From Candidatus Eremiobacterota bacterium (GTDB lineage: Bacteria; Vulcanimicrobiota; Vulcanimicrobiia; Vulcanimicrobiales; Vulcanimicrobiaceae), in contig JAFAYE010000001.1 of the NCBI GenBank assembly GCA_019240525.1, positions 1,585,300 to 1,649,299 on the forward strand: 64,000 nucleotides of DNA. The letters run 5' to 3'. This document shows, in pieces, positions 34,969-49,710 of the stretch. The translations under genes were made by a program, and so were the position numbers. Numbering within the stretch: the first letter of the stretch is position 1; the number at the start of each line of letters is the position of its first letter. The notes under the pieces are model-generated. The model was not told where the DNA came from and ran no database searches. It worked only from the letters and a program-made list of their open reading frames with translations.

Positions 34969-35703
34969 ATGACGCGCCGCGACCTCAGGCTCGTATTTTT
35001 CGACCTTGACGACACGTTGCACGACGACACGTTTGCGTATCACAGCGCCGCCGAAGAGGTCGCGCGCGAAGTTGCCGCCGAACACGGCGTAGACGCGCTT
35101 GCGCTCAAAGCGGCATATATCGCCGAAGCAGAAGGTTTCTGGCACCGGCTCTCACCGCAGGACCTCAACGTCAAGCTCGCGAGCATCCGCGCGAGCATGT
35201 GGCAGAGCGCACTCGAAAGCGTCGGGGTAGCCGACGCCGCCCTCGCACAGCAGAGCGCCGAACGCTACAACGCGTATCGCGTCAAATACTTCACGCTCTT
35301 TCCGGGCGCGATCGACGTGTTGCGCGCGCTTCGCGAGCGCGGTATGAAGCTTGGCATCGTTACCAACGGATTGTCGGAGACGCACCGAGAGAAGATCGCC
35401 CTCTTGCAAATCAGCGAATACTTCGATGCGATCTTCTTGTCCGACGAAGTCGGCATGGTCAAGCCCGATCCGTTGCTCTTCGCGCACGCTTGTCGCGTCC
35501 TTGGAGGGGCACCCGCGCACGCCGCCATGGTCGGCGACCGCTACGACCGCGACATCAAGGGGGCCATCCAGGCCGGACTCTACACGGTCTGGCTCAACGT
35601 TCGCAGCGAACGGCTGCCGCCGGGCGCGCAGGCCCCCGACGCAACCTGCAGCTCGATTGCCGATGCCGGCCGCATACTTCTCGAGCCGCTCAGGGTCGTG
35701 TAA
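34969..35703 (+). CDS. HAD-superfamily hydrolase
   Basis: This 244-residue protein has motif [11 protein letters not shown] (nucleophile Asp and DxDxT), motif [12 protein letters not shown], motif III Lys in [14 protein letters not shown] and motif [19 protein letters not shown]. The C1-type helical cap (residues about 20-95) resembles YjjG-type nucleotidases and 2-haloacid-dehalogenase-like phosphatases. The probable substrate is a small phosphate ester such as a pyrimidine nucleotide. The uvrA GTG follows its stop by 4 bp. Confidence 0.85.
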   Translation: MTRRDLRLVFFDLDDTLHDDTFAYHSAAEEVAREVAAEHGVDALALKAAYIAEAEGFWHRLSPQDLNVKLASIRASMWQSALESVGVADAALAQQSAERYNAYRVKYFTLFPGAIDVLRALRERGMKLGIVTNGLSETHREKIALLQISEYFDAIFLSDEVGMVKPDPLLFAHACRVLGGAPAHAAMVGDRYDRDIKGAIQAGLYTVWLNVRSERLPPGAQAPDATCSSIADAGRILLEPLRVV

Positions 35704-35707
35704 AGAC

Positions 35708-38674
35708 GTGTCTTTAGATTCGATCGTCATCAAGGGCGCGCGCGAGCATAACCTCAAGAACGTCGATCTCGTTTTGCCGCGCAATAAGTTGATCGTCGTC
35801 ACGGGCCTTTCGGGTTCGGGCAAATCTTCGCTTGCCTTCGACACGATATACGCCGAAGGGCAGCGGCGCTACGTCGAATCGCTCTCGTCATACGCGCGCC
35901 AGTTTCTCGGCCAAATGGAGAAACCGGACGTCGACTACATCGAAGGGCTTTCGCCCGCAATTTCGATCGATCAAAAATCAACCTCGCGTAATCCACGATC
36001 GACGGTTGGTACGGTCACCGAAGTCTACGATTACCTGCGCTTGCTCTTTGCGCGCGTCGGCACGCCGCATTGCTACAACTGCGGGCGCGAGATCAGCACG
36101 CAGTCCTCCGAACAGATTGTGGACTCGATTGCCGAGCTGGCCGAAGGGACGCGTATCATCTTGCTCGCCCCGCTCGTGCGCGGGCGCAAAGGCGAGTATG
36201 CCAAGCTCTTCGAGGAGATCGCCAAGGAAGGCTTCACCCGCGTGCGCGTTGACGGCGAAACGAAGGAGCTTCGCCAGAAGATCGTGCTCGACAAAAAGCG
36301 CAAGCACACGATCGAGGTGGTCGTCGATCGATTGGTCATCAAACCGGAGATTCGCAGCCGTCTGGCCGATTCGGTAGAGACGACGCTGCGGCTCTCCAAC
36401 GGGATCGCGACCGTGGTGACAGACGACCGGGAGCTGACCTACAGCGAAGCCTTCGCCTGCGTTTACTGCGGACTCTCATTTGAAGAGCTCGCACCGCGTC
36501 TGTTCTCGTTCAATTCGCCCTACGGCGCGTGTCCGGCATGCAGCGGCCTGGGCGAAAAGATCGAAATCGACCCCTGGAAAGTAATTCCCGACCGGAGCAA
36601 GTCCATCGCGCAGGGGGCGATCGCCCCGTGGAGCCGCAACCTTGGCAGCGGGCGTTACCCATCCATGAATCCTTATTACATGCAGCAACTCGAGCGAGTG
36701 CTGCGGCGTCACCGCGCGAAGACAACGACGCCGATCGAGCAACTCTCGCGCGACGTGCTCGACCTGATCCTGTACGGGACCGACCGCGAGCAGACGTTCG
36801 AATACACGTCGCGCGGCGGCAAAACCTGGGAATATCGCGCGTCGTTTGAAGGCGTCATTAACAACTTACAACGGCGTTACAGCGAGACTTCGAGCGCATA
36901 CGTTAAGGAGGAGATCGAGAGGTTCATGTCCGCCTCGACGTGCCCGTCATGCCGCGGGGCGCGCCTCAAACCCGAAGCCCTTGCCGTGACCATCGGCGGC
37001 CGCAACGTCGACGACCTGACGCGCATGTCGATCGAGCTCCTCGAGCAGTTCTTTCGCCATCTCACGTTGACCGATCGTCAAGAACAGATCGCCCATCAAA
37101 TCATCAAAGAGATTCGCGCGCGGCTCGGATTTTTGACCAATGTGGGCTTGAACTACTTGACGCTCGCCCGCTCGGCGACGACGCTGGCCGGCGGCGAGTC
37201 GCAGCGCATTCGCTTGGCGACGCAAATTGGGAGCGCGCTCGTCGGCGTGCTCTATATTTTGGACGAGCCGTCGATCGGGCTTCATCAGCGTGACAACGAT
37301 CGATTGCTCGCGACCCTCAAAACTCTGCGCGATTTGGGCAACACCCTCATCGTCATCGAACACGATGAAGACACGATGCGCACTGCCGACGTCGTCGTCG
37401 ACATCGGGCCGGGTGCCGGCGCTGAGGGCGGCGAAATTTTGACGGTCGGAACGCTTGCGGCGGTCGTCGACAATCCTAAATCCGAGACCGGCGCGTACTT
37501 GTCGGGGCGAAAGTTCATCCCAATTCCGCGGCGTCGCCGCGATCCCCGCGGTTGGCTCGAGATCCGCAATGCAATAGCCAATAACTTGCGGGGAATCGAC
37601 GTGCGGCTTCCGCTCGGCGTGTTTGCGGCAGTTACCGGCGTCAGCGGGAGCGGCAAATCGACACTCGTCAACGAGGTGCTGGTGCGGGCGCTCAATCAAT
37701 ATTTGCACCATCAACCGCCCGGCGGAACGTACGGTACCGTGAAAGGGGCGGCGCAACTCGATAAGCTCGTCGTCATCGATCAATCGCCGATCGGCCGCAC
37801 GCCGCGCAGCAACCCTGCGACCTACACCGGCACGTTCGACCACATTCGCGAACTTTTTTCGCTCGTTCCGGATGCTCGCATGCGCGGATACACGCCCGGA
37901 CGCTTTTCGTTCAACGTCAAAGGGGGTCGCTGTGAAGCCTGCACCGGCGACGGAATCATCAAGATCGAGATGCACTTTCTTCCCGACGTTTACGTGCCGT
38001 GCGAAGTCTGCAAAGGCAAACGCTACAACGCGCAGACGCTTGAAGTAAAGTATCGCGGCAGAACGATCTCGGATGTGCTCGAGATGCGCGTCGACGAAGC
38101 CTCGGAATTTTTTAGTGCGATTCCGCGCGTCCGCACGAAGCTGCAAACCATCTGCGACGTCGGGTTGGGTTACATCAAAATGGGTCAGCCTGCGACGACG
38201 CTCTCCGGCGGAGAAGCTCAGCGGGTCAAGCTCGCCACCGAGCTGTCGCGCCGTTCGACCGGGCGAACCTTTTACGTGCTCGACGAGCCGACGACCGGCC
38301 TGCATTTTGCCGACATTCATAAGCTGCTCGAGGTTCTCGATCGCCTGGTGAAGCTCGGCAATACGGTGTTGGTGATCGAGCACAATCTCGACGTGATCAA
38401 GACTGCCGATTATCTCGTCGATTTGGGCCCCGAAGGCGGCGATCGCGGCGGCACCGTCATCGCGACCGGTACGCCCGAAGAGGTCGCGCGCAACGAGCAA
38501 AGCTATACTGGCGCGTACCTCGTTCCGGTGCTCCGCGATCAGCGGGCGGTCGGGCATCACCGGCCCGACGACGCCGAGCTCGATCGCTTGGAGCGCGAAA
38601 ATTTGTTTGCGCTGCAGGACTTGACCGACACCACGCCTTCGCCTTCGCTCAGGACCGTCGCCGTCGAAGCCTAG
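35708..38674 (+). CDS. uvrA: UvrABC excision nuclease subunit A
   Basis: This 988-residue protein starts at GTG ([20 protein letters not shown]). The two ABC modules have Walker [15 protein letters not shown] and [14 protein letters not shown] with signature loops [13 protein letters not shown] and [13 protein letters not shown]. Zn modules are CYNCG, CVYCG...CPACSG and CEACTGDG...CEVCKG. It recognises DNA lesions and loads UvrB. The Ser/Pro-containing C-terminal tail is slightly extended. A longer frame upstream overlaps the HAD gene and is spurious. A VOC gene and ligA follow at once. Confidence 0.98.
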   Translation: MSLDSIVIKGAREHNLKNVDLVLPRNKLIVVTGLSGSGKSSLAFDTIYAEGQRRYVESLSSYARQFLGQMEKPDVDYIEGLSPAISIDQKSTSRNPRSTVGTVTEVYDYLRLLFARVGTPHCYNCGREISTQSSEQIVDSIAELAEGTRIILLAPLVRGRKGEYAKLFEEIAKEGFTRVRVDGETKELRQKIVLDKKRKHTIEVVVDRLVIKPEIRSRLADSVETTLRLSNGIATVVTDDRELTYSEAFACVYCGLSFEELAPRLFSFNSPYGACPACSGLGEKIEIDPWKVIPDRSKSIAQGAIAPWSRNLGSGRYPSMNPYYMQQLERVLRRHRAKTTTPIEQLSRDVLDLILYGTDREQTFEYTSRGGKTWEYRASFEGVINNLQRRYSETSSAYVKEEIERFMSASTCPSCRGARLKPEALAVTIGGRNVDDLTRMSIELLEQFFRHLTLTDRQEQIAHQIIKEIRARLGFLTNVGLNYLTLARSATTLAGGESQRIRLATQIGSALVGVLYILDEPSIGLHQRDNDRLLATLKTLRDLGNTLIVIEHDEDTMRTADVVVDIGPGAGAEGGEILTVGTLAAVVDNPKSETGAYLSGRKFIPIPRRRRDPRGWLEIRNAIANNLRGIDVRLPLGVFAAVTGVSGSGKSTLVNEVLVRALNQYLHHQPPGGTYGTVKGAAQLDKLVVIDQSPIGRTPRSNPATYTGTFDHIRELFSLVPDARMRGYTPGRFSFNVKGGRCEACTGDGIIKIEMHFLPDVYVPCEVCKGKRYNAQTLEVKYRGRTISDVLEMRVDEASEFFSAIPRVRTKLQTICDVGLGYIKMGQPATTLSGGEAQRVKLATELSRRSTGRTFYVLDEPTTGLHFADIHKLLEVLDRLVKLGNTVLVIEHNLDVIKTADYLVDLGPEGGDRGGTVIATGTPEEVARNEQSYTGAYLVPVLRDQRAVGHHRPDDAELDRLERENLFALQDLTDTTPSPSLRTVAVEA

Positions 38675-38680
38675 GCTGCT

Positions 38681-42346
<3,666 letters not shown>

Positions 42347-42350
<4 letters not shown>

Positions 42351-42937
42351 TGATGCGGGTGCTCTTCGTCGATAACTTCGACAGTTTCACGTACAACGTC
42401 GTGCATCTACTGGCGTCCGGTGGCGCTACGCCGGACGTTTTGCTCAACGACGATGCACGCTTACATCCCGGCGCGCTGGAACGCTACGACGCGCTCGTCA
42501 TCGGCCCGGGGCCCGGACGCCCCGAGCACGTACCGCAAATGATGGACGTGCTGCACGCCGCGATGCAGCGCTCGATGCCGGTGCTCGGAGTCTGCCTGGG
42601 CTTGCAGGCGATCGGCCAGCTTGCGGGCGCCACGCTCGTCCACGCCCCGCGACAAATGCACGGCAAGACATCGATGATTTCGCACGACGGCACGGGTCTT
42701 TTCCGCGAACTGCCGACGCCAATCTCGGCAACCCGGTATCACTCGCTCTGTCTCGACCCCGCGACGATTCCGCCGCAGCTGCGCGTGAACGCCCGAAGCG
42801 ACGACGGCGTGGTGCAGGGCTTCGCGCATCACGACGGCCCAATCCATGCGCTCCAGTTCCATCCCGAGTCCGTCTTGAGCGAACGTGGCGTACAGATGGT
42901 AAAGAATTTTGTTGCGCTTTGTGCCCATCGGGCGTGA
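42347..42937 (+). CDS. trpG: Anthranilate synthase glutamine amidotransferase
   Basis: This 196-residue class I amidotransferase contains FVDNFDSFTYNVVHLL, the nucleophile Cys in VLGVCLGLQAIGQL, and the His-Glu pair in LQFHPESVLSERG. It supplies ammonia to TrpE. Three tandem ATG codons (42347, 42350, 42353) overlap the trpE stop, so initiation could slide while staying in frame. It might also serve folate synthesis as an amphibolic PabA; no second copy is seen here. Confidence 0.94.
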
Positions 42938-43950
42938 CGCAGTATACGTCGTTTCTGCGCCGCGTCGTCGCGGGCGAGAATCTCACCCAAGACGAGGCCG
43001 CAGCCTTCGTCGGCGAGATCATGGACGCGAACTACACGCCGGCGCAGGCGGCGGGATTACTCGTTGCCCTCGCCGCCAAAGGGGAGAGCATCGATGAAAT
43101 CGTGGGAGCGGCGCGCGCGATGCGCGAGCGCAGCGTTCACGTCGAGCATCGCTTGCCGATGGTGGTCGACGTCGTCGGCACCGGCGGCGATCATGCGAAT
43201 ACGCTCAACATCTCGACGATGGCCGCGCTCGTGGTCGCTGCGTCCGGCATTCCCGTTGCCAAGCACGGAAACCGTGCGGCATCGAGCGCATGCGGCAGTG
43301 CCGACGTGCTGGAAGCGGCCGGATTTCCGCTCGAGATCGCTCCCGAGCGCGCCGCGGCAATGCTTCGGACGTGCCGCTTTACGTTCATGTTCGCACCCTA
43401 CTATCACCCGGCGATGCGCAATGCCGCGGTCATTAGACGCGAACTCGGGGTGCGGACGATTTTCAATCTGCTCGGTCCGCTGACCAACCCCGCGAGCGCC
43501 ACGCATCTCGTGGTCGGCGTAGCCCGCGAGGACCTGGTCGAGACGGTCGGCGAGGCGCTACGGAAATTGGGCGCGCAACGCGGGGCGGTGGTTCACGGAT
43601 GCAGCGGGGTCGACGAAGTCGTGGGCGATGCGCCGACGGTCGTTTACGAGTTCGACGAGGAAGGCGCGCGTCTGCGTCGCTTGCAGCCCTCCGACTTCGG
43701 CATTACTTCGAGCGTGAGCACGCCCACAGGCGGCTCGGTCGCTCGATCGTATGCCGAGTTCACCGACATTCTTACCGGCGCGCCAAGCCCCGCTAGTGAC
43801 GTGGTGGCGCTCAACGCCGCAGTGGTCTTTCATGCCATCGGCGTCGAAGAGGAACTGATGGCAGCGTTTGAACGCGCGCGCTCGCTCTTACAAAGCGGCG
43901 CCGTTTGGCCGGCCTTCGAGCGTGCTCGTGACGTTGCCCGACATGAGTGA
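42934..43950 (+). CDS. trpD: Anthranilate phosphoribosyltransferase
   Basis: This 338-residue protein starts at GTG overlapping the trpG stop (GTGA). Motifs are VVDVVGTGGDHANTLNISTM (PRPP and pyrophosphate binding), KHGNRAASSACGSADVLEA, FMFAPYYHPAMRNAAVIRRE and FNLLGPLTNPA. It joins anthranilate to PRPP. A GTG 15 nt further upstream is a possible alternative start. The next gene is trpF; the trpC that usually stands between them is missing. Confidence 0.95.
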   Translation: MTQYTSFLRRVVAGENLTQDEAAAFVGEIMDANYTPAQAAGLLVALAAKGESIDEIVGAARAMRERSVHVEHRLPMVVDVVGTGGDHANTLNISTMAALVVAASGIPVAKHGNRAASSACGSADVLEAAGFPLEIAPERAAAMLRTCRFTFMFAPYYHPAMRNAAVIRRELGVRTIFNLLGPLTNPASATHLVVGVAREDLVETVGEALRKLGAQRGAVVHGCSGVDEVVGDAPTVVYEFDEEGARLRRLQPSDFGITSSVSTPTGGSVARSYAEFTDILTGAPSPASDVVALNAAVVFHAIGVEEELMAAFERARSLLQSGAVWPAFERARDVARHE

Positions 43951-44560
43951 CGTTTGGATCAAGTTTTGCGGCTGCACGTGCTTAGCCGACGTGGAGTTTG
44001 CGCGAGATGCCGGCGCCGACGCCTTCGGAATGATTTTCGCGCAATCGCCGCGCCAAATCTCCGTTGAAGCCGCCTCGGAGATTGCTCGCCGCCTGCCCCC
44101 GTCGATAGAACCGGTCGCCGTCTTCGTCAATCCCGCGGAATCGCTCGTCGAGGAGGTACGCGCGATGTTCGTCAATCCGCGGTTGCAGTTCTCCGGCGAC
44201 GAGCCGCCGGGGTTTGTCGCGCGGTACGGCGATCGCGCGATCAAGGCGCTTCACGTGGACGCCGACGCGATTAACCTCGCGCAGCGCGCCGCTTACTATC
44301 CCGAAGCGCTGCTGTTGCTTGATGCCCGTCACGACGGCATGGCGGGGGGAACGGGGCACACGTTCCCCTGGGAGCACGCCGCCCCAATTGCTCGGGAGCG
44401 TCCCGTCGTGATCGCCGGTGGACTGACGCCGGTCAACGTCGCCGAGTGCGTGCAGCGCGTGAGACCGTTCGGCGTCGACGTTCGCACCGGCATCGAGTCC
44501 GGCGACCGCAAGGACCTGGTGAAGATGCGAGAGTTTGTGCGCGCGGTGCGTGAGGCGTGA
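43943..44560 (+). CDS. trpF: Phosphoribosylanthranilate isomerase
   Basis: This 205-residue (beta-alpha)8-barrel enzyme has the general base Cys in [16 protein letters not shown] and the general acid Asp in [20 protein letters not shown]. The phosphate-binding end is [20 protein letters not shown] then [13 protein letters not shown]. It converts phosphoribosylanthranilate to CdRP. The ATG lies 8 nt inside the end of trpD. No indole-3-glycerol-phosphate synthase domain is fused to it; its length is that of a single-function enzyme. Confidence 0.94.
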   Translation: MSDVWIKFCGCTCLADVEFARDAGADAFGMIFAQSPRQISVEAASEIARRLPPSIEPVAVFVNPAESLVEEVRAMFVNPRLQFSGDEPPGFVARYGDRAIKALHVDADAINLAQRAAYYPEALLLLDARHDGMAGGTGHTFPWEHAAPIARERPVVIAGGLTPVNVAECVQRVRPFGVDVRTGIESGDRKDLVKMREFVRAVREA

Positions 44561-45726
44561 AAAATCCCGACGCGCGCGGTTATTTTGGCGACTTCGGCGG
44601 GCGTTACGTGCCCGAAGTGCTGATCGCGGCGCTCGATCAACTCGAGCGCGCGCTCGATGATGCCTTCGCCGACGAGCTTTTTTGGCAGGAGTACCACGCC
44701 GTATTGCGCGATTTCGTCGGCCGTCCTTCGCCGCTCTATCGCTGCGAACGCTACGTCGCCGAGGTTTCATCGGTCCCGCTCGTGATGAAGCGCGAAGACA
44801 CCAATCATACCGGTGCGCATAAGATCAATAACACCGTGGGGCAAGCGCTGTTGGCGATGCGTATGGGCAAACGCCGGCTGTTAGCCGAGACCGGTGCGGG
44901 ACAGCACGGTGTAGCGACCGCGACGGTCGGCGCGAAGTTCGGCCTCCCCGTCGACGTGTATATGGGCTCGCGTGACGTGGAGCGTCAAGCGCTGAACGTT
45001 CACGTGATGCGCTTGCTCGGGGCAACGGTGCACCCGGTAACGAGCGGAACGCAGACGCTCAAAGACGCGACCAACGAAGCATTTCGCGTTTGGGCCGAGC
45101 GGGTCGAGGACACGTTCTACGTGATCGGCAGCGTCGTCGGCGCGCATCCGTATCCCTACATGGTTCGCGAGTTTCAAAAGGTCGTCGGCATCGAAGCTCG
45201 CCGTCAAGTTCTCGAGCGCTACGGACGTCTTCCGAGCGACGTCATTGCTTGCGTCGGCGGCGGCAGCAATGCGATCGGGATTTTCGCGGGCTTCGTCGAC
45301 GATCCGCAGGTGAATCTGTGGGGCGTCGAAGCGGGTGGGGAAGGCGTCAAATCCGGAAGAACGGCCGCGTCGTTGGGCGCAGGCAGCGTCGGCGTGCTGC
45401 ATGGATCGCGCTCCTACATTCTGCAGAGCGATGAAGGACAGGTTCTTCCAACTCACTCGATCGGCGCGGGACTCGACTATCCCGGTGTGGGACCCGAGCA
45501 TGCGTTTCTCAAGGAGAGCGGACGCGCACGTTACGTCGACATCACGGATGCGCAAGCAATCGATGCCTTTCACGAGTTCGCGCGCAGCGAGGGAATCGTT
45601 CCGGCGCTGGAAAGCGCGCACGCGATCGCCTTTGCCCGAACGCTCGCGGCGCAGCGCGATGCCGGCGATTTGATGCTGGTCAACCTCAGTGGTCGCGGCG
45701 ACAAAGATCTCGGCGGTGAGCGCTAA
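44557..45726 (+). CDS. trpB: Tryptophan synthase beta chain
   Basis: This 389-residue PLP enzyme has the Schiff-base Lys in [17 protein letters not shown] and the phosphate loop [15 protein letters not shown]. Catalytic Glu lies in the [20 protein letters not shown] region. GTG start overlapping the trpF stop (GTGA). It condenses indole with serine in the alpha2beta2 complex with TrpA. The length and N-terminus ([16 protein letters not shown]) are those of the common TrpB1 type that needs TrpA. Confidence 0.97.
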   Translation: MKNPDARGYFGDFGGRYVPEVLIAALDQLERALDDAFADELFWQEYHAVLRDFVGRPSPLYRCERYVAEVSSVPLVMKREDTNHTGAHKINNTVGQALLAMRMGKRRLLAETGAGQHGVATATVGAKFGLPVDVYMGSRDVERQALNVHVMRLLGATVHPVTSGTQTLKDATNEAFRVWAERVEDTFYVIGSVVGAHPYPYMVREFQKVVGIEARRQVLERYGRLPSDVIACVGGGSNAIGIFAGFVDDPQVNLWGVEAGGEGVKSGRTAASLGAGSVGVLHGSRSYILQSDEGQVLPTHSIGAGLDYPGVGPEHAFLKESGRARYVDITDAQAIDAFHEFARSEGIVPALESAHAIAFARTLAAQRDAGDLMLVNLSGRGDKDLGGER

Positions 45727-46525
45727 GCTCGCGGCGGTTTTCGAGCGGGCGAAGCGCGAACAGCGCATCGCCTTCATTCCCTACGTCATGGCCGGCGATC
45801 CCGACCTTGCGACGACCGAAGCAATCCTCCGTGCCTTGAGCGCCGCCGGGGCCGACATCATCGAGCTTGGAATTCCATATAGCGATCCGCTCGCCGACGG
45901 GCCGACGATCGCCTCGGCGGGGGCTCGGGCCTTGGCCAATGGCACGCGGCTCGTCGACGTTCTCGAACTGGCGCAGCGATGCAAGCAAGAAACGCCGCTG
46001 CTGCTGTTCACGTATTTCAATCCGGTCTACCAATTCGGCGTCGAGCGCTTCGCGCGGGATGCGGCCCATGCCGGTGCGGCGGGAGCGATCGTCCCCGATT
46101 GTGCGCTGGAAGAATCTGCGACGGTTCGCGACGCGATACGAGCGCACGGATTGGAAATGCCCTTGCTCGTTGCACCGTCCACGACGCGCGAGCGCGCCGC
46201 AGAGATCGCCCAAGCGGCAACCGGATTCGTGTACGTCGTCTCTCGACTCGGCGTGACCGGCGCCGGCACGATGCCCGACATCAGACCGCTGTCAACGCAA
46301 CTCTCGATGCTCCGCGAGCTGAGCGACAAGCCGCTTGCGGTTGGATTCGGTCTCAGCCGCCCGGAAGCGATCGCCGAGATCGCCCCGCGTGCCGATGGCG
46401 TCGTCGTTGGAAGTGCGCTCATCGATGCCTATGCCGGCACGCGCGGCAATGAAGCCGCACGCCGAGTTACCGAGTTCGTTACCCCCCTCGTTGCCGCCGC
46501 GCACCGCGCGAAGGATGCACCATGA
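45716..46525 (+). CDS. trpA: Tryptophan synthase alpha chain
   Basis: This 269-residue barrel protein has catalytic Glu and Asp in [19 protein letters not shown], plus [18 protein letters not shown] and the phosphate-binding [10 protein letters not shown] and [10 protein letters not shown]. It cleaves indole-3-glycerol phosphate to indole. The start is set at GTG 45716, overlapping the trpB end by 11 bp; a GTG at 45689 would add 9 residues. Its TGA overlaps the DUF4386 gene's ATG. Confidence 0.95.
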   Translation: MSAKLAAVFERAKREQRIAFIPYVMAGDPDLATTEAILRALSAAGADIIELGIPYSDPLADGPTIASAGARALANGTRLVDVLELAQRCKQETPLLLFTYFNPVYQFGVERFARDAAHAGAAGAIVPDCALEESATVRDAIRAHGLEMPLLVAPSTTRERAAEIAQAATGFVYVVSRLGVTGAGTMPDIRPLSTQLSMLRELSDKPLAVGFGLSRPEAIAEIAPRADGVVVGSALIDAYAGTRGNEAARRVTEFVTPLVAAAHRAKDAP

Positions 46526-47214
46526 CATCATCGCCTACCGCCATCGCGAGAATCGCCGGGTTTTTCTATCTGCTGACGTTCCTTGCTGGGATTCCGCTTT
46601 TCTTCGTTCGCAAGTTGATCGTCAGCGGCGACGCGGCGGCGACCGCGGCAAACGTGCTCTCCCACCAGGCGGTATTTTGGTGGGGATTCGGGTCGCAGCT
46701 CGTGGTCGTCGCCAGCTACGTCGTGGTCACGGCCCTCCTCTATGAGGTCTTCAAACCCGCGGGCCGAGCGCTCTCACTGGTCGCAGCGTTCTTCAGCCTG
46801 ATGGGGTGTGCCACGCAGATTGCCGCGACGTTCTTTTATCTCGCGGTTTTCACGGTACTTCAGGCTTCAAATAGCGCAAACCCAGTTTATGCGACCGCAT
46901 CACAAGCGGTCGCGGGTTTATTTCTCAAGCTCTACACGCAGAGCTACGACGTCGGGCTCGTCTTCTTTGGATTCTACTGTCTGCTGATTGGCTGCCTGAT
47001 CTTCCGCGGGACCTTCGTGCCGAAAATCTTCGGTCTTTTGATGGCCATTGCGGGAATCGGCTGGCTGACGTTTCTCGTGCCGCCGTTCGCGACCACCCTC
47101 TATCCAGCCATCTTGTTGCCGGGGCTCGTCGGCGAAGGAGCGTTGACGATATGGCTTCTCGCGGCCGGCGTCAACGCGGAGCGCTGGGCCGAACAAGCGC
47201 TCACGCGGACGTAG
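46522..47214 (+). CDS. DUF4386 membrane protein
   Basis: This 230-residue protein has about six membrane helices. The opening IARIAGFFYLLTFLAGIPLF and the central GCATQIAATFFYLA and YTQSYDVGLVFFGFYCLLIG fit DUF4386, a family of unknown function. It is coupled to trpA (ATGA) but has no evident link with tryptophan synthesis. It ends 14 bp inside the convergent NAD(P)HX-repair gene. Confidence 0.82.
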   Translation: MTSSPTAIARIAGFFYLLTFLAGIPLFFVRKLIVSGDAAATAANVLSHQAVFWWGFGSQLVVVASYVVVTALLYEVFKPAGRALSLVAAFFSLMGCATQIAATFFYLAVFTVLQASNSANPVYATASQAVAGLFLKLYTQSYDVGLVFFGFYCLLIGCLIFRGTFVPKIFGLLMAIAGIGWLTFLVPPFATTLYPAILLPGLVGEGALTIWLLAAGVNAERWAEQALTRT

Positions 47215-48703
47215 GTAATGCTTCGCCGAGCGAATCGGCGACGTCGCCCGCAAGGATCCCCACGCGCCGCCGTCGTGCCGCATACTGGCCGGCTAAACCG
47301 TGCCAATATGCACCGAGCCGCGCGGCGTCGACCGGCGCGAGTCCCTGCGATAACAAGGTCGCAATGATCCCAGTGAGCACGTCGCCGGTGCCGGCGGTGG
47401 CCAGTGCGTTCGTGCCGGTCGAATTGATGTGTACGGGGCCGGCGCCGTCGTAAACGAGCGTCGCCGATCCCTTCAGAAGTGTCGTCACCCCGGTCCGTTC
47501 GACGAATTCGCGAATGCGCGCGACCCGCGTTCCGGGAGCGACGGTGCCGCGTCCGGAGAGGCGCGCAAACTCACCCGAGTGCGGCGTAACCACGCAGGGA
47601 CGTCCGCGCAGCAGTTCGAGCCGTTTGCTCAAATGAAATAATCCGCTGGCGTCGATGACGACCGGCAGCGTGTTGGCTTGGAGAAACCTTGTAATAATCT
47701 CGCCGGTGCGGTCGTCCAAACCCATACCAGGGCCGAGCGCGATTGCGCCATTGCGCTTTGAAATCTCGAGCAACTCGTCGACGACCGTTTGCGCATCGGC
47801 CGAATCGGAGAGTTCGACGACGACTTGCTCGACAAGGTGCATGCGAAGCGTCGCGGCTGCCGAGCGTGGCGCGGCGACGGTGACGTAACCCGCGCCGGCG
47901 CGTGCGGCTCCGCGCGCACACAGAACTGCGGCTCCGGGGAACTGTGCGGAGCCGGCGATGACCAGAGGTGCCCCGGACGCGCGCTTCTCGCTGTCGGCTG
48001 GACGCCTCGGGAAGAGCCGCAAAAACTCGGGGTCATCGAGCGCGGCGAACTCGCGTGGTTGAGCCTCCAGAGTTGCATCGTCGATGCCAATGTCGGCACA
48101 GCAAAGCTCGCCCGCGAACTCGCGACCCGGCTCGAGTAAGAGGCCGGGCTTGAGTGCCGCAAGCGTTACGGTCGCGGTTGCGCGCACGGCGTCACCGGGC
48201 GCCGCGCCGGTGAGCGGGTCGATGCCGCTTGGAATATCGATCGACAGCACGGGACCATGACGCGCGTCGAGCGCGCGGGCGAGATGGCGATACGCATCCG
48301 GCAGCGGCAGGCGTGCGCCGGTGCCGAAGAGCCCATCGACGCCGATCGCACCAGCGAGCAACGCGCGCGCCGATGACTCATCCGACGGCAGCGCGACGAT
48401 CCGCACGCCGGCGGCGGCGGCCCGCGTTTGCGCAGCTGCGCGAGCTTCGGAAGGGCGCCGCGAGAGGTCGCAGGCGACGGTGCACTCGTAGAGCGGCGAC
48501 AACTCCGCCAGCGCCGCGAAGGCATCACCGCCGTTGTTTCCCGGGCCGGCGTAGGCCACGATCGGCTGTTCCGGGTGCGCCATCGCTCGGAGGCGCTGCG
48601 CGATGCGACGGCCGGCATTGCGCATGAGTTCGTCTTCGCCGAGTCGTGCGATCGCCTGCGCATCGGCGACGCGCATCGCTTGGGGCGTTAAGACGTACCT
48701 CAC
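47201..48703 (-). CDS. nnr: Bifunctional NAD(P)HX epimerase / ADP-dependent dehydratase
   Basis: This 500-residue protein fuses two metabolite-repair domains. Residues about 1-210 are the YjeF N-terminal epimerase (IVAYAGPGNNGGDAFAALAE, LSIDIPSGIDPLTG). Residues about 225-500 are the dehydratase (ALGPGMGLDDRTGEII, CVVTPHSGEFARLSG, NALATAGTGDVLTGIIATLL). It repairs hydrated NADH and NADPH. It is translationally coupled to acpS upstream, an order common in bacteria. Confidence 0.95.
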   Translation of the reverse strand: MRYVLTPQAMRVADAQAIARLGEDELMRNAGRRIAQRLRAMAHPEQPIVAYAGPGNNGGDAFAALAELSPLYECTVACDLSRRPSEARAAAQTRAAAAGVRIVALPSDESSARALLAGAIGVDGLFGTGARLPLPDAYRHLARALDARHGPVLSIDIPSGIDPLTGAAPGDAVRATATVTLAALKPGLLLEPGREFAGELCCADIGIDDATLEAQPREFAALDDPEFLRLFPRRPADSEKRASGAPLVIAGSAQFPGAAVLCARGAARAGAGYVTVAAPRSAAATLRMHLVEQVVVELSDSADAQTVVDELLEISKRNGAIALGPGMGLDDRTGEIITRFLQANTLPVVIDASGLFHLSKRLELLRGRPCVVTPHSGEFARLSGRGTVAPGTRVARIREFVERTGVTTLLKGSATLVYDGAGPVHINSTGTNALATAGTGDVLTGIIATLLSQGLAPVDAARLGAYWHGLAGQYAARRRRVGILAGDVADSLGEALPTSA

Positions 48704-49062
48704 GATTCCAAGACGACCATCGCCGCGGCGACCGAGTCGGTATGAGTGATGGTCAAGTGAATGACGCGCACGCCACGGGCCGCCGTCAAATGTGCGGCGC
48801 GTTCGCGCAGCTCGATCGTCGGCTTGCCGCTAGGTTCGTGGGCAACGCCGATCCAGCGCCACGGGATGGCATGTCCGAAGGCTTTGCGCGTCGCTTCCTT
48901 TGCCGCGAAGAAACCCGCAAGACGCTGTGGCCAGCTACGCTTGCGCATCGCATAGGCCATCTCGCCCTCCGTATAAACTTTGCGCGCGAACCACGCCAGC
49001 TTTTCCTCGTCGAAGCGATAGCGCGCGACCTCGGCGACGTCGATGCCGATCCCAACGATCAC
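48700..49062 (-). CDS. acpS: Holo-[acyl-carrier-protein] synthase
   Basis: This 120-residue phosphopantetheinyl transferase has the Mg-binding GIGIDVAEVAR at its N-terminus, FFAAKEATRKAFG with the second acidic ligand, and the C-terminal LTITHTDSVAAAMVVLE. It attaches 4'-phosphopantetheine from CoA to acyl carrier protein for fatty-acid synthesis. The length is typical, and its TGA overlaps the nnr start. Confidence 0.95.
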   Translation of the reverse strand: MIVGIGIDVAEVARYRFDEEKLAWFARKVYTEGEMAYAMRKRSWPQRLAGFFAAKEATRKAFGHAIPWRWIGVAHEPSGKPTIELRERAAHLTAARGVRVIHLTITHTDSVAAAMVVLES

Positions 49063-49160
49063 GCGCGACGAGTTCTACGCATGGACCGCTTGTCATCTTA
49101 AGGATGTTAACGGCGTCGGGGCAAGTTTTCGCGCGCGTTGCGCGAAATGCTCGCCAAGAG

Positions 49161-49706
49161 ATGGACTCGCGGATACGCCTCGTTCCGATCAACACCGTCG
49201 ATCCTGCCTTTTTGAACCGTCTCGCAATCTGCATCGAAGAGCGATTCCTGGCGAGCTGCCGCGTGGAACGCTCGCTCGTCGTGCCGCGCAGCGCGCTCAA
49301 TGCGACTCGCGGTCAAATGTTCGTAGCGACACTGAACGCCAAAGTTCAGCGAGCCTACCCTGGTGGCGACGGTGTATTACTCGCCGTAACGGATTTCGAT
49401 CTCTACAAAACCTCGCATCGCTTCGTCTTCGGTGATGCCGACGAGACCCAAGGCGTTGCCGTCGTTTCGACGCAGCGGCTTCGGTGCGAGTTCTACGCCG
49501 AGCCCTCCGATGCGAATCTGCTTTTTCAACGCACGCTCAAGGAATCGATTCACGAACTCGGCCACGCCTTTAGCTTGAGACATTGCTATAATGCCCGCTG
49601 CGCGATGTACTATTCGAACTCCATCTTCGAGACAGATAACAAGATGCCGCATTTCTGCCCGACTTGCGAGCGGCGTCTCACGCGGACGCGCAACGAACGG
49701 CCTTGA
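49161..49706 (+). CDS. Archaemetzincin-type Zn metalloprotease
   Basis: This protein has 181 residues from MDSRIRLVPI. The Zn motif is HELGHAFSLRHC, and the second structural Zn site is given by CYNARCAMYYSN and PHFCPTCERRL (four Cys). The M of CAMYYSN occupies the Met-turn position. This is the complete archaemetzincin signature (M54), a family common in archaea, scattered in bacteria and present in vertebrates. The in-vivo substrate is unknown. The start is chosen by analogy with family N-termini (I-x-L-V-P-I); an ATG at 49104 would add 19 residues. Confidence 0.9.
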   Translation: MDSRIRLVPINTVDPAFLNRLAICIEERFLASCRVERSLVVPRSALNATRGQMFVATLNAKVQRAYPGGDGVLLAVTDFDLYKTSHRFVFGDADETQGVAVVSTQRLRCEFYAEPSDANLLFQRTLKESIHELGHAFSLRHCYNARCAMYYSNSIFETDNKMPHFCPTCERRLTRTRNERP

Positions 49707-49710
49707 GCCT

